A model generated the notes under the pieces. It had not been told where the DNA came from. It saw only the letters and a program-made list of their open reading frames with translations, and made no database searches. This document shows, piece after piece, positions 1 through 13,943 of a stretch of 64,000 bases of DNA. Position numbers and translations under genes: made by a program. Origin of the DNA: Phylloscopus collybita (lineage: Eukaryota; Chordata; Aves; Passeriformes; Phylloscopidae); the NCBI GenBank assembly GCA_027886175.1, contig JAJNNQ010000002.1, positions 8,552,001 to 8,616,000 of the forward strand, written 5' to 3'. Within the stretch, counting starts at the first letter, position 1; every line of letters starts with the position of its first letter.

Positions 1-3000
1 AACTAACATGTATGATTTTCCCTGGAGAAATTCCCTCCTGCATAAGAAATTAAAGCTTTTAAGCAAAGAATAGTTCCATTGTCACAAAGAAAAACAGAAC
101 CATTGCCATAGCCATAATATTTTCAAATATCTAATAATACTGAATACTATATTATTGATGTGAATGAGGGCTTATTAGCATATATAACCAGAGTAATATA
201 TATAACCATTGTTAGCTCCTGAATGTTGCAGCACTACAATGCAGTAGGAAAAAAAATCATTCATTATTTTTTTTTCTGCCAGGAAGGAGACGTTGTAACA
301 GTTTGTTCTTTAAAGAAGCCTCAAAAGGCAAAAAAAACCCCAACCTCAAAGCAGCAAACCTTTTGGTTCTTTTGATCTCCTGGCAGCTGAAATCAACAAC
401 TGCAGAGCCTAGGGACACTTTGGTTTCCAGCCTAGATGATGGACTGCATTTGCAGGAGGTTATTATCTGTTTGTTGGGAACAGACAGACAAACCAGATGC
501 CTGAATTGAGAAGGCTGTCTCAGTTCAGATTAAAATTTTCCTCAGTTTCTGAAGACTCAGCAAAACTCCAGCATAGGTTGTTATTTTAGTCAACAGTAAC
601 ACTTTGAGGTCAAAATGGACCTTTTTAAAATCATAAAAATGTGAATGTAGGCATTTTAAATTCCTACTTGGTAAATTACCATGGTGTTGCTTCTGAAGGT
701 TACTTCAACATACTTACTAACATCATTTTTACGTCTGAATGTTTTTGAAAACCAGATTATTTCTGCAGAAAAGTAAGGGCTTTATCTTGGCTTCCAAGAA
801 TATATCCAGTGCAGTTATCTGCCGCACTATAAATACACATTGTGCAAGAGGGAAAGCATAATTATCTAATGCCATTGGAGATGATGATTAGAAGACAGTT
901 ATTTTATTGGATCACATCAAGATGGAGCCTTGATTAGTTCTATATTCAGCAAAATTATTGCATCAAACACTTGAGTCAAGCAGGCCTTGTTTTTAGCTTA
1001 ATGTATGTAAGCATTTTATCAATATATTGCTAATGTGACTTTCCAGCCATAGAATGGAAGGACCTGCAAAGGAATAACCAGTCCGTGGTTGCTGAATTTT
1101 CACCTGGTACTTGCCCAGCATTTGAAACCTGTGAATTTCTATGTGGAATGTAAATTTGGTTGTGGGCTCCCAGCAGTAAAAGGCCTGGCAAAGCAGAGAG
1201 CAGTGGGCTGACAGTCTCTTTGCAGTCAACCTATTCAATGCAATTATACCTTCCTGTTGCTCTGATAGGTTTGTTCCTCTGAAAGGCAGAACAAGAGGGA
1301 CTTCATTTTATTTGAATTACCTTGAAAGCAGATTTACTGAGCTCAGCTGAGTATTATATGTAAAATCAATAAAATAAAATAATTTTAGAATCCTAATTTC
1401 GGAGTCAGACCTGCAATGAACTGGAAAGTAGTTTTATTCTATACAGCACAAAAGCAGAAAGATGAACTTTTTTTGAGCTATACAACGATAAAAACAAAAT
1501 ATTAGAAATTATTAGAAAGTTTGCAATTTCTTGTTTTATCTTCAATACAATTTACTTAGGGGCTTGACTTTTTCAAACTAGGGGGGATTCTGAGGCTGTA
1601 TTATTAGACAAATCACATAGATGTTTACTTAGCAGTCAGACATCAAAAGTAGAATTTGGAAGGGAAACACAATCCATTTTTAAGGTAACACTCCAGTAAG
1701 TCTTAAAACTACAGAATTCATCAAGCAACTCCCTGTTTGATCCTGACTGCTCTGCTCCAGCTTTTCAATTTCAATGTAAAATTGACTTCTCTGTGCAAGG
1801 CAGAGGTTTCCCATGTTCTACAGTGCTCAGAGGAGAGCCTGCTGTGCTCCAGAAATGAGTGCTGCCACTTTCACTGGGACCATCAAGCTGTATTTGTTCT
1901 CTGGGCGTGTTGAAAGAATGAGGACATGAAAATCTGTTGTGACTTATTCCTGAGCTTTCATCCAGAAAGAGATTTAGTGGACCCAAGAGATAACACAGCT
2001 TCATACTTTTGGGGAGAAAATAGTTCTCAGGAAAGAGGAACATTTGTTTTTAAAATAACTCAGTGGCATTTTGGGGCAGCTTGGGAATGAGAAAATCTTT
2101 CATATAAAGAAAAAATGATAATGAATAGGCAGAGTTAGAGAAATGTCTTTGACATGGCCACATTCTTAATTTGATTAGAAAGAGACAGAATTACAAAAAA
2201 CAAGAAAAACATGAATACAATAACTTGATTTTAGTCTTTCCAGATCTGCTTTAAAGATTTAAGAAGCTCAGTAAGCCACTGAGATTTTGCATGCTTAGTC
2301 TAAGACAAAACCAACAGCCAAAATTTTGATACCTAACTCACTACAAGTACTGGAAACAAACATTATCTTTGACCTAAACTGGTACTACTAGTTCTCTTAA
2401 TTTAGAGGAGGAATTGAGGGGGTTGCTATTTGTTTTGTTTGTTTGAAAACACATATGAAATTGCCAATGGCTGTGCAAATGGGCACTCATAATAGCAGCT
2501 TTTCATGTTTCTCCTGATAAGCTTAATCAAAGTATCTGATTATAACACTTCCCTTAGCACTTCACGTATTGTTTCTTTGGGAGCACAATAGATGTAATTT
2601 CACTCTTTCAGACTAAATGACTTTCATGGTAATTTCATTGCCATTATCCATCCCACACATGGTGGTTTTGTACAGAAATGGGTCTGACCCATGGCTTCTC
2701 ACTAGTAGTCTAGAAAAAGTAGCTTCCAAACATAAAAAGGTACAAGTTATAGCTGAGCTAATAACAGCAACTGTAGATAAAATAAAAATAAAATAAATAA
2801 ATAAATAAAAAAAAAACCAACATAACTTGGACACCACAGATTTGTTAAATAGAAGCTGAATAAGAGGAACATTATGAGACCATACCTGATTACTCTTTGG
2901 TGGAAATAACTCTTGTAAACATATCATATAAGTTTGCTCTTGTTAGATTATTCTACACCTCGAATTCTACATTTCATTTTCACAAAAGGCTCATGCATCT

Positions 3001-5012
3001 AAGGGCTCTCTGTGGAAGAGAAGATATTTAATGGGATTCACCTTTGGTTTCACTGTTCAAGTATTACAGCTTAGTCTTACAGCCTAATCTTGTGAGGACC
3101 CTGATTACAGAGAAATTCAAAATTCAGGATTCCCTTTACAATGAACAGACAAAGTTCTCCTGTTTGGCTGGGCTGGGCAGTGTGAAGCATCACAGCACCT
3201 TCTCCTGCAGTTAACCAAGTTAACCACCTGTGTCTGTTCAGTCCTTTCTCATAATACAGACCCCACCTGAGTATGAAGCTGGCATAGCAGGATGGAAAAA
3301 TGGGAGACCTGAGTTAGCTCTCTCCCTTCAGGTGGCTGAAAAAATGGAAACTTGAAACAATGCCTTCCATCTTGCAGGTATGTAACATAAAAACTGATCT
3401 ATTTGGTTTTGTCACTCTGAAATGCAAAACACATGAATGATGGACACGGAGGACTTGAGAATGTGCTGAATTTCAAGACAGCACCTGAAAACCCCACAGA
3501 GTGATGATGTGGGCTAGAAACGAAGGCACTTTTGCTTCCCTTTAAAATAATGCATTAAAAAAAGGGACCTCACTACTTTTGCCCTCCCACAATGTTTTCC
3601 CCTTCAGTTTACAATGTACTGCTTGTTAATGTTTAAGAGACTGTACTGGGCTCAATGCTTTTTTGCTGTTTTAGTTTGTCTTTACACCAATCAGGGAAGC
3701 TATCATGCCCACTACCCTGGTGGAGTGCGCTTTCCTGTGTACAAGGTAGCATGTAACTATGAAATACTCAAATTAGGTCAACATTTCATCTAAAATTCCT
3801 CTGAAGGCTTCAACAACTTGAGAAAATTTCACTAAAATATAGTGGTCCATGCTCATATGATTAGAGCTAGGCATTAAGGACCTGTGCTCAAGAGAAAAGC
3901 TTATTTCTCTAATGCATGGTAAGAAATATCCCTTCATTCTTCCTTGGGTGAAGTAGCAGGAGCTGTTCAAGCTGTTTTAAAAGCATATTTTATTTATTGT
4001 TATTCTTATTTTGAATTTCACTTCAGTATGTGTGTTTGACACTTAGAATGGTGTTGAGAGGGCAGGTAAAAGGAAAAGTTGAGGTTGTTTCAATGAAGAA
4101 AAAAAAGCAGTTATTGCAGAACAGATATTATATTTAGTTATTCATTATATTTAATCCATTAAGACAGAAAGTTATAACATGCTTCATGCAATACACTCTC
4201 ACATTTTTTGAATGTGATTTATACAACACTTCATTCCTTTTTAAAAGGAGAGGGAACTTTCTTTGTCAGAAAGAGATTTGAAACTCAGAAAAGATACTAG
4301 AATGCAGTTTTAAATTACTTTGCACTAACCCGATAAACACATTCTCCCTTACTATGGAGTGACAACCTAACATATTTGTGCAATCATGATAGAAAATATA
4401 CCACAGAAGTATTCATTATTTTTCCCAAATCCATAATGTCATGAAGAAACCTCTGCTTCACCTCAGCCAAACCTGAATGCCTTGAAAGACCAAGCTGAGA
4501 TCATCCAGCCTCATCCTGCATCCTGGCTCTGGGGAAAGGTTTCAGTTCATCTTGAAGCAAACACCACATGGGGAGAGCACCTTGTGTGGCAGCAGATCTA
4601 ACACAGCCTCCTTTCTAAGGGCTGTGTCCTGTTCCCAGTGGATCCCTTAGCTCCTGACTGCAGAAATGTACCTCTGATAGTCCCAGTGCTGCCTCTCTCA
4701 CTGCTTTCTCCATCTTTGGAGAGAATGTCTCTCTGTGCCTGTTCCAGTGGAGCCATTTACCATCCATTCAGCCTTGGTAGCTGGAGCTTGGGCTGTAGCC
4801 AAGGATGCTTTTTGTTTATTCTTGGTGTTTCCAGAGGACTTTGGGAGCAGTGCTTGGGCCCACTTTCATGGCCTGGGTGGACATCCAAGTGAGGCTGGGC
4901 AATGTCAATGTTATGAGCCCCTAGTCCCTGTGTGACAGATGATGGGCTATCACCAAACCGTAGATGGGACTGTTGTCATGGTAACAAAACTGCACTGAAA
5001 TACTAAAAATAA
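1..5012. other. Non-coding, single-copy-like DNA
   Basis: No exon, RNA gene or recognisable transposon was found here. The short open frames (all under 105 codons) show no family motif and no codon bias. The only low-complexity tract is an A-rich (TAAA)-type run near 2776-2817. A more GC-rich patch at about 4440-4960 has two overlapping short open frames but nothing recognisable. Confidence 0.6.
2776..2817 (+). repeat. A-rich (TAAA)n-type simple repeat
   Basis: A run of AAAAT and TAAA units ends in an A10 tract. It is a simple-sequence repeat by inspection; no retroposon body was recognised next to it, although A-rich tracts can be old poly(A) tails. Confidence 0.75.
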
Positions 5013-5390
5013 ATCTGGCCAGACAAACTTGATAGTTTTTAGGCAGAAAACTGAAGCCATAGAGTGTCATGGATATACTTGGATTTTAGACAGGCATTTG
5101 CTAAGGAAGCATATGATAGTCTAGAGAGAAAATCAAATCAGTTTGGCTTAGACAATGAGACAATTAGTTCAATCAAAAGCAGGCTTCTGAGCTACTAGCA
5201 ATGAAAAAAATATAAATAATCTAAGAAGAGAGAAACTGACTGGTGATATCCCACAAGAATCAGTATTGAGATACTTGTTTAAAGTTTGGATAAAGAGATC
5301 TACAAAATTCTATCAAGAATAGTGAGTTATTCAAGATGCATGTAGAAGAGAAAACAAATTTGGAACGATTCACTAAAGTAGGGAATAGCT
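5013..5390 (+). mobile_element. Ancient degraded CR1-like LINE, RT-domain relic
   Basis: Reading the plus strand gives scattered matches, in the correct order, to the CR1 ORF2 reverse transcriptase. A TNLIVF-like peptide (5023-5040) corresponds to the conserved TNLISF block. An IYLDFRQAF-like peptide (about 5069-5096) corresponds to the YLDFSKAFD block, which carries the first catalytic aspartate. A GDIPQESVL-like peptide (about 5243-5270) corresponds to the [10 protein letters not shown] block. Stops and frame changes lie between them, so this is a fossil with no coding capacity. The divergence suggests an old CR1 lineage insertion. The ends are approximate; the 3' part after about 5330 is only weakly supported. 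Confidence 0.5.
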
Positions 5391-8300
5391 AATTTGTATC
5401 CCAGCACTAACTGCTGTAAGGAGAGTATGTGAGTGCTTACTAAAATACATGACTGAATTCTCCAGCCTTCCCAAGCAAAGCACTTTAGGCTTTTACCATT
5501 GGAAGATTTCTGTAGATGACCCTGATTTTACATGCCTTCTGCCAGCAGAATAAGGATAAAGGTCTGAGAACTGGGCCTCTCCTTGCTGGGAGAATCCAAT
5601 AATCCTTCAGTCCCAATTTTCTCACATTTAGACCTAAATTTTCCAGTATTTCCTTTAATAGTAACCACACCAAGTAGCAGCATAGCAGATAACCCAGAGC
5701 TGTGGGTCCCTGGGCTGATATCCAGTGATGCATTGAGGAACACACTCAGAAGATCCTTCTCCATGGTCAGGTAGCTCAATACACAGTGGCAACTTTATTC
5801 AGCTGTGTTAGCATGTGTGATTAAATTAGACTCCTGCTAGTAATGTCTATGATAGAAAAAGCTCTTTTACCTCCTTTATAACAAGAATATTTTTACTACC
5901 TGGTCTCAGATAGTGCTGACACCTCAGCTGTGGAAAGCATGGTGCTAATAAGGTGAATGGACTATGCAGAGACATTTGGGACTGCTGCAGCTGTCTCATC
6001 CTTGACTTTACTATTAATCATTTAAGTCATCCAACTGTTGCAAACATCAGATTTAAGTAACACCAGCAGCTAAACTTATGAATACATCAGCAGTCAAGGC
6101 TTGTTCCCATTTGAAGGAGTGGTGAAATAGCCAGAGTAACTGCTCCATTATAAATCCTCAAATGATCACTGTTTACTGAGACAGCCATTTCACTTAATTT
6201 CTGAAGATAGAGAACCTCTGAGTCATCAAAACTCTCTTCCATGAACAGGGATTTTCAAATAACTGTTTTTATTTTATATCTCTTCCTCAGTCTTCTGACC
6301 TATCTATTATTCAAGTAGCAGCATTTTCCTTTGCTCTTGAATTATTTAAACTGTTGTGCATGCAGACAAACACACTACTCCAGCTCTGCAGCAGGATTCT
6401 ATTATAAGCATATACTTGTGTCTAATCACCTGCATTAGTGAACTTAAAGACTGAATATATACAACATTGTGATATTTCTTGGAAGCAAAGCCCCATCAAT
6501 ATTATTTTAAAAATACTTAGGGTTTCCATTTTAGATTTTCTATACTTTTTTTTTCTTTTTTTTTTGAAGGAGCCAATCTGGCTGTGCTAAGTTCATATTC
6601 TCCCAAAAGTTAACACATGGAATCTTGGGCTGAAGGCAATTTATATTCGTGATTTAAAACTACCATCTTAATCAGAGTGTTAGTGTTATTACCATAATAC
6701 TCATTAATGCGTTTCTCATAGATAATTTAAGTATGAATCAATGCCCAAGAATAACTGATTCCTCTGAGATCAAATAAATTAAGGAGCTGAAAGATGTAAA
6801 TAAAATCTATTTATTTCAAATTAAAGCAGCGGCAGCATGTTTAAAGTTTAATCTGAGACTATTATGCAAAGGTAATGGAGGGAGAACTAGCTTAGGGAAA
6901 CTCACCATGAGGTTGAAGTATGTAATGCATACTTGAGAGATTCACTTTTGCCATGTAGAAGAGAGAGCATTCTAGCTGCAAAATGTATGAGTGGTTGGGA
7001 CTAAAACCTCTGTGGTGAGAGAGAGAGGGAGGCACCTGGGAGAGTCAAAGTGATTATATTCAAAATTATAGTGCAGTATGCCCATTATAGACACTCAAAA
7101 AACACGGTGGGGTTGAACTCCAAAAGACAGGTTTCAGACACTGTGAAAGCCTTTAAATGACTGGAGACCTTACACCTCTCTCTTTGCCAGCATGAGAGGA
7201 GTATGCTCAGGATAATACCATTCAAATAATAAGGATTTTTTTTCATACAGTATTTTCCACGCTATTTTTCATGGAATAGATGTGTTCACTAATACAGTCT
7301 TCATCCTTTCCCTTGAAGCCATTGATGGGACAATTCAGAGGCCCTTTCAAAGCCCCCAAATCCCATTTGTGCTATTCTTAAATTAGTTTGATGAGGTTTC
7401 CATGGGGTTTCAGTGGACCATAGCATTAAATACACTATTCGTGTGGAGACCCCCATTTCAACCTGGCTTTTACATTCCATACATCTTCATGTTGGAGATA
7501 TTTTGGCATATAAGTAATATTTTAAGGAAGTATCAACAGAGTACATTTGATATCTCAATATACATTTGGCTACTGAGAGTAAAAAGAAGTTTTAGAGTAA
7601 AGGACTTATGGGTTGCACTAAGAAACTAGTGTTCCATGAAAAGAAAAGGAAAATCTTAGAGACTTCTACTAACATAGATCATTTTAGAAGTATTTGTTTG
7701 GCAAAGGCTTTCCAATTCTAAACATTATAAATATAGGTAGAAATGAGCAACTGCTACAGTGGTTGAACAAATTATTGCAGAATGTTTATGAATCCTGTGA
7801 TACTATAAATGTGTAGCCATAGGATTGTACAAAACCTTCTACCTTCTGCTATATATGTTCTGCTCTTAAGTTATTTAGTTTGTGATAAAATATTGTTTTC
7901 TCCTTAATACTGGAAATAACAGGCTTTCTGAGACAAGATAAAACAGTGATGTTTCTTCCAACTCAAAAACCTTCAGTAAACATTGTCTGAAATTACAGTT
8001 GTGTAGTGGCCACAACTGACATTTTAAAGATTCAAAGCTTTGTATAAAATATCACTTGGGCACCTCAGATTTTATGGCATGATTTTTTAAAAACTGATCA
8101 AGATTAAGCTCTCTATGGCTTTTGCTATATTTATTGTACTGGAAAGTTGTTCCAGAACACACTGCTTAGATGGGTAAAACTAAACCTGACTTCCAGCTCA
8201 CCTGTATTCCTAGACAGTCTGGATTCATTATTTCCCTTGTTAGTCATATTAAGTAATACTAACAGCACTTTGTTTTTACTCTGTTTGATATATTTCCAAA

Positions 8301-8877
8301 CCCATGATATTCCCTCTCAGCATTTGCTTTATGTAGTTAAAGAAGATTAATCTCTTGCACTGTTGGTTTTTTTTCCTCTTGGTTGCCTGCATTTTTTTCA
8401 TGGAGACTTGAACACAGGTAATTAAATTTTCATGTAATACTCTATCAGGGTCCAGCCATGCCTTCCACCAGGCCATTAAAACTACTCTTCCTCTAAAGAA
8501 AGGACTCAGCCTACAGCAATCCTGCTACTGCCTTTCATTTCTGATGGCTGCACATAACAATGGATCAAGATGATTCTGTGACCTAAGTTAGCCAGATTTC
8601 TTTTTGTTTCAGTCCAAAAAGGAAATAAGCAGCGACAGCCAGTGAACCAGTTTGTATTATCCATATAATCTATGTACAGTGTGCATTGCATCAGCTCCCA
8701 AATTTGCTACTTCAGCCTGAAAAAAACCAGTTAAAATTCTGAGAACCACAAGGGTGACTACAACCAAGAGGACCAAAGCAGACTAATGGGGAAAACTGAG
8801 CTCAAAAGGGTAAAACAAGGAATGTTATTGTAGAAAAAGTCACAACATGCACCTTGTGTTTTATCCTCACACAATAT
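5391..8877. other. Non-coding DNA, no recognised gene
   Basis: AT-rich sequence without repeats that I recognise, apart from a poly-T tract near 6547-6566. The segment at 6650-6900 is AT-rich with many homeobox-type words and could be a conserved non-coding element, but that needs an alignment. The short open frames, such as 7402-7629, have no recognisable domain. Confidence 0.6.
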
Positions 8878-8948
8878 TGTACATGTAATAACATAATGTA
8901 CATGTAATAACATGTAATGTACATGCTATTGTACATGTAATAACATAA
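8878..8948. repeat. Imperfect tandem repeat, about 4 units of 12-21 bp
   Basis: Four successive units begin with TGTACATG and mostly continue TAATAACATAA: 8879-8896, 8897-8917, a shortened unit at 8918-8929, and 8930-8948. The unit is AT-rich and contains the palindrome GTACATGTAC-like core, so single strands could fold. Minisatellite-like by inspection; no coding role is suggested. Confidence 0.85.
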
Positions 8949-11900
8949 TTGCACAAAGACATCTTAATGTAAATAAATCACCAGATAGAAAAAAAAAATT
9001 ATCATGATAAATCTTAATATTGGAAACCCACAGAACTGTATTCAAAAGTGTTCACACATTTTCCTTGGAAATACAAGTCATTTAGTGTTATATAATAGTG
9101 TGCAGAAAAAATTTAGAGGAAAGCGCTATTGTAATGCAGCAAAATAATCTGTTCCTTTATAATTAGAAAAGAGTTTTGAAATTAGCTTCCTTTATAACAT
9201 GAGCAGTCATGAGTAAAAAAAATAGATGCGTTTTGGCATTTTAAGTAAATCATGCCCTCAGTTTAGAACACAAAGTGACGTAAGTCAGTTAGTTCTCATG
9301 CACTTGTGTGATACTCTGAGGTATGTGTATCCAGCATGGCAGAAACAGGTTTAATTGAAAAAAAATATTATTGTTTTCATTCACATTTTCAAAAACCTTG
9401 GAAGTCTTCCTATTCTGATTAGTCCATTTTAGGGGAAAATCTAAAGCTTTGGGTCTCACATTGCCTGAAAACTCTCTTATCATTGTCCATGTTACAGGCA
9501 GTAATCTAAATAGAGAGATCACTGGTGAACTAAAGGAGAAAAACGAGTATTTTTATTTTAAGATACACATGAACCTTGCTGGAATTAAAATACATTGGAA
9601 ATGTAACCCCTGAAGTGGCAGAACAGTTTTCTTTTAAGTGGCTTTCTGAATTTTCAGTGGAGCTGCACATACAAGTAAATTACTGTTACTGGAATTCCAT
9701 CATCCCCATTCTCCTAAAATCCAAGTTCCATGTATGTTTTTTTGCCAAAAAGTTAGTAGGTGACTATCAACACCTAAAGCAGAGCTTCAAACTGGAAACC
9801 CCCCACAAGTGCCCTGCCAAGTAGGCTTACAGCCAGCTACAGAGTATTTTTAGAAGACAAGAATCAATACAAGCCTTGAGTTTTCCCCAAGCTGAGAAGT
9901 AACAATTTTCCTCTGGATTCCTCATTCTTGCTATAGTACAAAAGACCAGTTTGCCGGGATCAAACTGAAACAAAACGATTTAATCACCTTGCAGTGATGA
10001 AGATGCCAGTGTTATGAAATACTAGTGATGTCTTTTAAAAATCAAAGAAAACCACCAAGCCCTCCCACCGCAGAAAACTCGGGGACTAGTGGATGTTGCT
10101 TTGAATCAGCAACTGCCATTGCTGCAAAATTTAATCTCAAACTACTAATTATTGTGCTGAAAATAGAGAATTCTGATTTGTAACCTGTGCTGTCTGTTTT
10201 GAGCTGAGCAGTTTAATTTTTCCTACTGGAAAATCTTTCCTCATTGCTTGTGACGTCCATGTTCCAGAACTACAATATACAGGCAACAGTTTGCCCTGAG
10301 CAGGTTTATTCCTGGTGTATCCATAATACCATCCAGCTCACCCTTTGCATGATTTTTTAACTGCATCCAATGAATAGGTCAGCAATAGCTGACATCTTGT
10401 GACTTTCCCTTTCTAGGCTGTTTTCTCTAAAGACAGAAATGGAAGATTTGCGGGACAGGAAAGAGGGAAAAGAAACAAGGAGCAGAGAGTTCCACAGAAA
10501 CACCATTGCTCATGTCTGCCATGTGTGAACTGTGGTATAAATTCACTGAGCCAGGTTTTGTTTTGCCATATTTTACTTAATGGAGGAGCAGGACACTCTA
10601 CAGAGTGCAGCCTTGGAGGAAAGAGAGTGCCCTGATTCACTGTAAGAGTACCTGGGGCGGTGCAATGAGAAGTAAAAAGAAAGTTCTGCTAAGGACTCAG
10701 AGTGGCTCTGGCTCCTGCTGTTGTTCACCTCCAGGAACAGCACCTGCATGCTCTGCTTGACGATTCAGGATGCAGTATTTGCTATGGTCCCATTTCACAG
10801 GTGGGTTTTGGAAGATTTGTGGGGGAAAAAATCTGAGTTTTTGATGCTGAGTTTTGGGAAAAAAAATAAGAATTTATCAACCAATTGACACATCCCTCAA
10901 AATGTTTCTTATGCCTGCCTCTGCTTCTCACTTCCTCAAAAAGCCTGATTTATTTATTTCAAGATAAAACTGACAAATTCTGGTCTGTTTTTCCATGCAT
11001 GCTCAACTCACCATCCTTAGCCCTCTTTCCTGTGTTTCTCCACAGTCCCTAGTTACTGACTGTAAATAAACACTCCTATCTCTCAAACCATTCTTTGTAT
11101 ATTCTTCCGTGTGTCATTGTTTTTTTCTATCCCCCTTTGGGGATCTTCTACAGCTCTGTCTTTTTAAAGTAAATGGCATCTACAAACATAAATTCTCCCT
11201 TGTGTCTACCCTGTATTCTGTGCCCATGATTGGGGTTCAGGTATCTGAATGTAGGTATTTATTTCTGAAGAATACATTGTAGGGTCTCTGTGTAGTCTGA
11301 AAAGCAAGCCAATAATATTTAAAGAACTGTATAGTTTGATTAATTCAAGTGTAAAAGAACAATATCTCTGGCAGCTGAATGATGATCTAACTGCATCTTT
11401 CACTATGAAGGGTAATATCTACCTTGCAGCTATTGAATGTTAGATAGGATAACTCCAACACTTTTGTCTAAACTAAAATTCTAGACCATCTCTAACACTT
11501 CTCTGTAGACATTTAAGCTCAATATAGGCACCATAAAAGTAATATTTTTCATCATATTTTTTCTCATTTCTCATGGGCAGAACTATTAAGCCACCGATCA
11601 CACCGAACATGACCTGGCTTTTATTGTCTTCTGACTTCTCTAAAATATACAGTTTCTGATTCATTCACTCAGACTAATACCCAGGCTCTGCTGTCCTGCA
11701 TGTGGTGTGCTTTCTTGGGACTGAGTAAATCCCGTGCCTCCCCTCTATACCCAGAAGATCTTTGAAAGGATCATTTTCTCTCTGAGGTTCCTCCTCTCTT
11801 TCATATAGAAGAAATGCTTCTCAGGATTTTTCCAGCCAACGACAGCATTTTTCTTCTGATTTGGCCCTTCGGGCTTTGCTCGGACCATGTGGCTTGCTTG

Positions 11901-13943
11901 TACCTGCCTACATTTTCATAAAGCAGTTTTATTCTTTCTTTCCAGCTACTGTTAATATTTGAGAACAACCTCTTAAAATATGTGAAAAACTTCCCAGTAA
12001 GTCTTCAAACTCTTTTTTAAAGCCTCTTTTCACACAATGTTTCAACAGCCCCTTTGCGTGTTTGATAGTTTTCTGTGGCAACTGTCCCCTCTTCTGTTGA
12101 CAAGCACTTGTGAGACTTCTACTGATCTGCTGATTCTTCTTCTTCCACATTAAATCAAACTAGTTAGGGTTTTGACTATGTTTTTCTTCTTTTTTCTGTG
12201 CAGCTCCTGAAACACCAAGGTCCCAGGACATGTGTTCAAGTAGAATATATCTCCTCTAGGTCAGCAAATATGCCAGATTTCAGAAAATTGTCATACTGGA
12301 AAGATTGAAGTTATGAGGGTTTTTACCGATATATCCATGAAGTATCTACACTATTCCAGAATTGATTTTTTAGTAGATATTTCTCTTCCCAGCAGAAGTT
12401 TCACTTACAGAGCAGAAGAGGATGTCAATTTAGAGCACACTTACAAAAGCATGACTTGTCCTAAGGCAAAAGGCATTAAAGGAAAGAAAGTTCAAGTGTT
12501 CCTGTAACTGTCAGTCAAAAAGGAAGGAAAGAAAACCCCATAAGTTTATTTAACTATTTTTATTTGTATTTATTTTGCATTCTTGATTAACTAAATCAAA
12601 TGACAAGAAGAAGCTCCTGTGAATATTCTCCAGCTGTCTTGGAGATATAGGGATAATACTGCATGTGGATTTTCTAATTTCCCTTGTGGAAATAATGCTT
12701 TTAGTGCACAGTGCACTGAAGCAAAACAAAAACAGCAACAAATGCTCTCAAAGTGTTTCTTAAGTGGACAAATGGCCTTTATAACACAATAGAGACTCAG
12801 TGTGTTGTTTATCAGAAGCTCTGTAAAAGCTGACATTCAACTTTATCTTGAGGAGCTGGAGTTTCACTTTCCAATTCTGTTGTAAGACAGCAATTAGTTC
12901 TGAAACAGGCAAAATCCTTACACAACATCATTAAGGTGCTACATAAAAGATTAACAACAATTGCTGAAAAAAACAACAGAATGTGCTAATTAAAGGTGAA
13001 TGAAACTGTAAAAAATTTGGCTCTCACTTGTTCAGCTGTCTTCAATTAGTCAAAACACTGGCTCAAAGAATTTAAAAAATCGTAGGAGAGACTAAAAGAA
13101 GTCATGTTAGCACAAGGAAAACACTGTGCTTCATTCCCTCCTTCATCTGCTTCAAAACCACTACACCTTGTTATCTGGTGTATTTCTCATCCTATGCTGC
13201 TTGGACAGACCTAATGACCAAGTAGACCAAGTATCCATTAATGATTTCTCTTTCCTTTGGTTCTACACAGGTATAGTGATGCTTTCAAACTCATTATTTC
13301 CACCTTATTACAAGAGATTCAAAACAAGATAAATTCAAAAGAAAGAAGCATCCTGTTCTCCTCTACAAAGGAAAAACAGAAGACAAACTGAAGTGATTAT
13401 AAGATGAGGGCTGCTATATAGTAGAAATTAAATAATGTTCCTTGTAAAAGGAAACAGAACATATTAAAGCAGCAAACATAAGACAAAAAATGTAGAACTA
13501 AAAGAGCCATATGTGTATCTGTGAGGGAAATCACAAAGAGGAAATATTCATTCTTTTTAAAAGGTTTAAGCTAATATAGAAGTAAGAATAATAATGTGCT
13601 TAATCATGAGCATAGAGTCACTGCATGTTGTCACAGTGGTGTAGGTTTACAGTTGCCCTAGTACAATAGATAATTTTTGCTGATTTTATTTTTTTGGATT
13701 TTTTCTCACAGTAATTCTTAGTTTTCTGAGCTTTTTTTTTTAGACTGGATAAATAGTGATACATGTTTTTGTCACACATAAATGGTCAATAGTTCACAAA
13801 TTCAATGCCACAAAGTGTAGTTTGAACATGACTAATAATGCGAGCATCAGTGCTTTAAGAGTCCTACAAGAGATTTTTAAAAGTGTGTAATTTGCAAGTT
13901 CAAAGAGAATTGAATGGGAAGATGAAATTTGTTTTGATATTAA
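8949..13943. other. Non-coding DNA, no recognised gene
   Basis: No exon or retroelement was recognised. Open frames here are short and lack motifs. The part at 12890-13070 is rich in TTAACAACAATTG and GCTAATTAAAGG type words, which resembles conserved enhancer sequence, but this is only an impression without alignment. Confidence 0.55.

Noticed and set aside
4478..4640. Possible CR1 3' end (GAGATCATCCAGCCTCATCC)
   Set aside because: Only one short word resembles CR1. The sequence after it does not follow the CR1 order.
8878..8948. CRISPR-like array
   Set aside because: The units are contiguous without unique spacers, and the DNA is vertebrate. It is a minisatellite.
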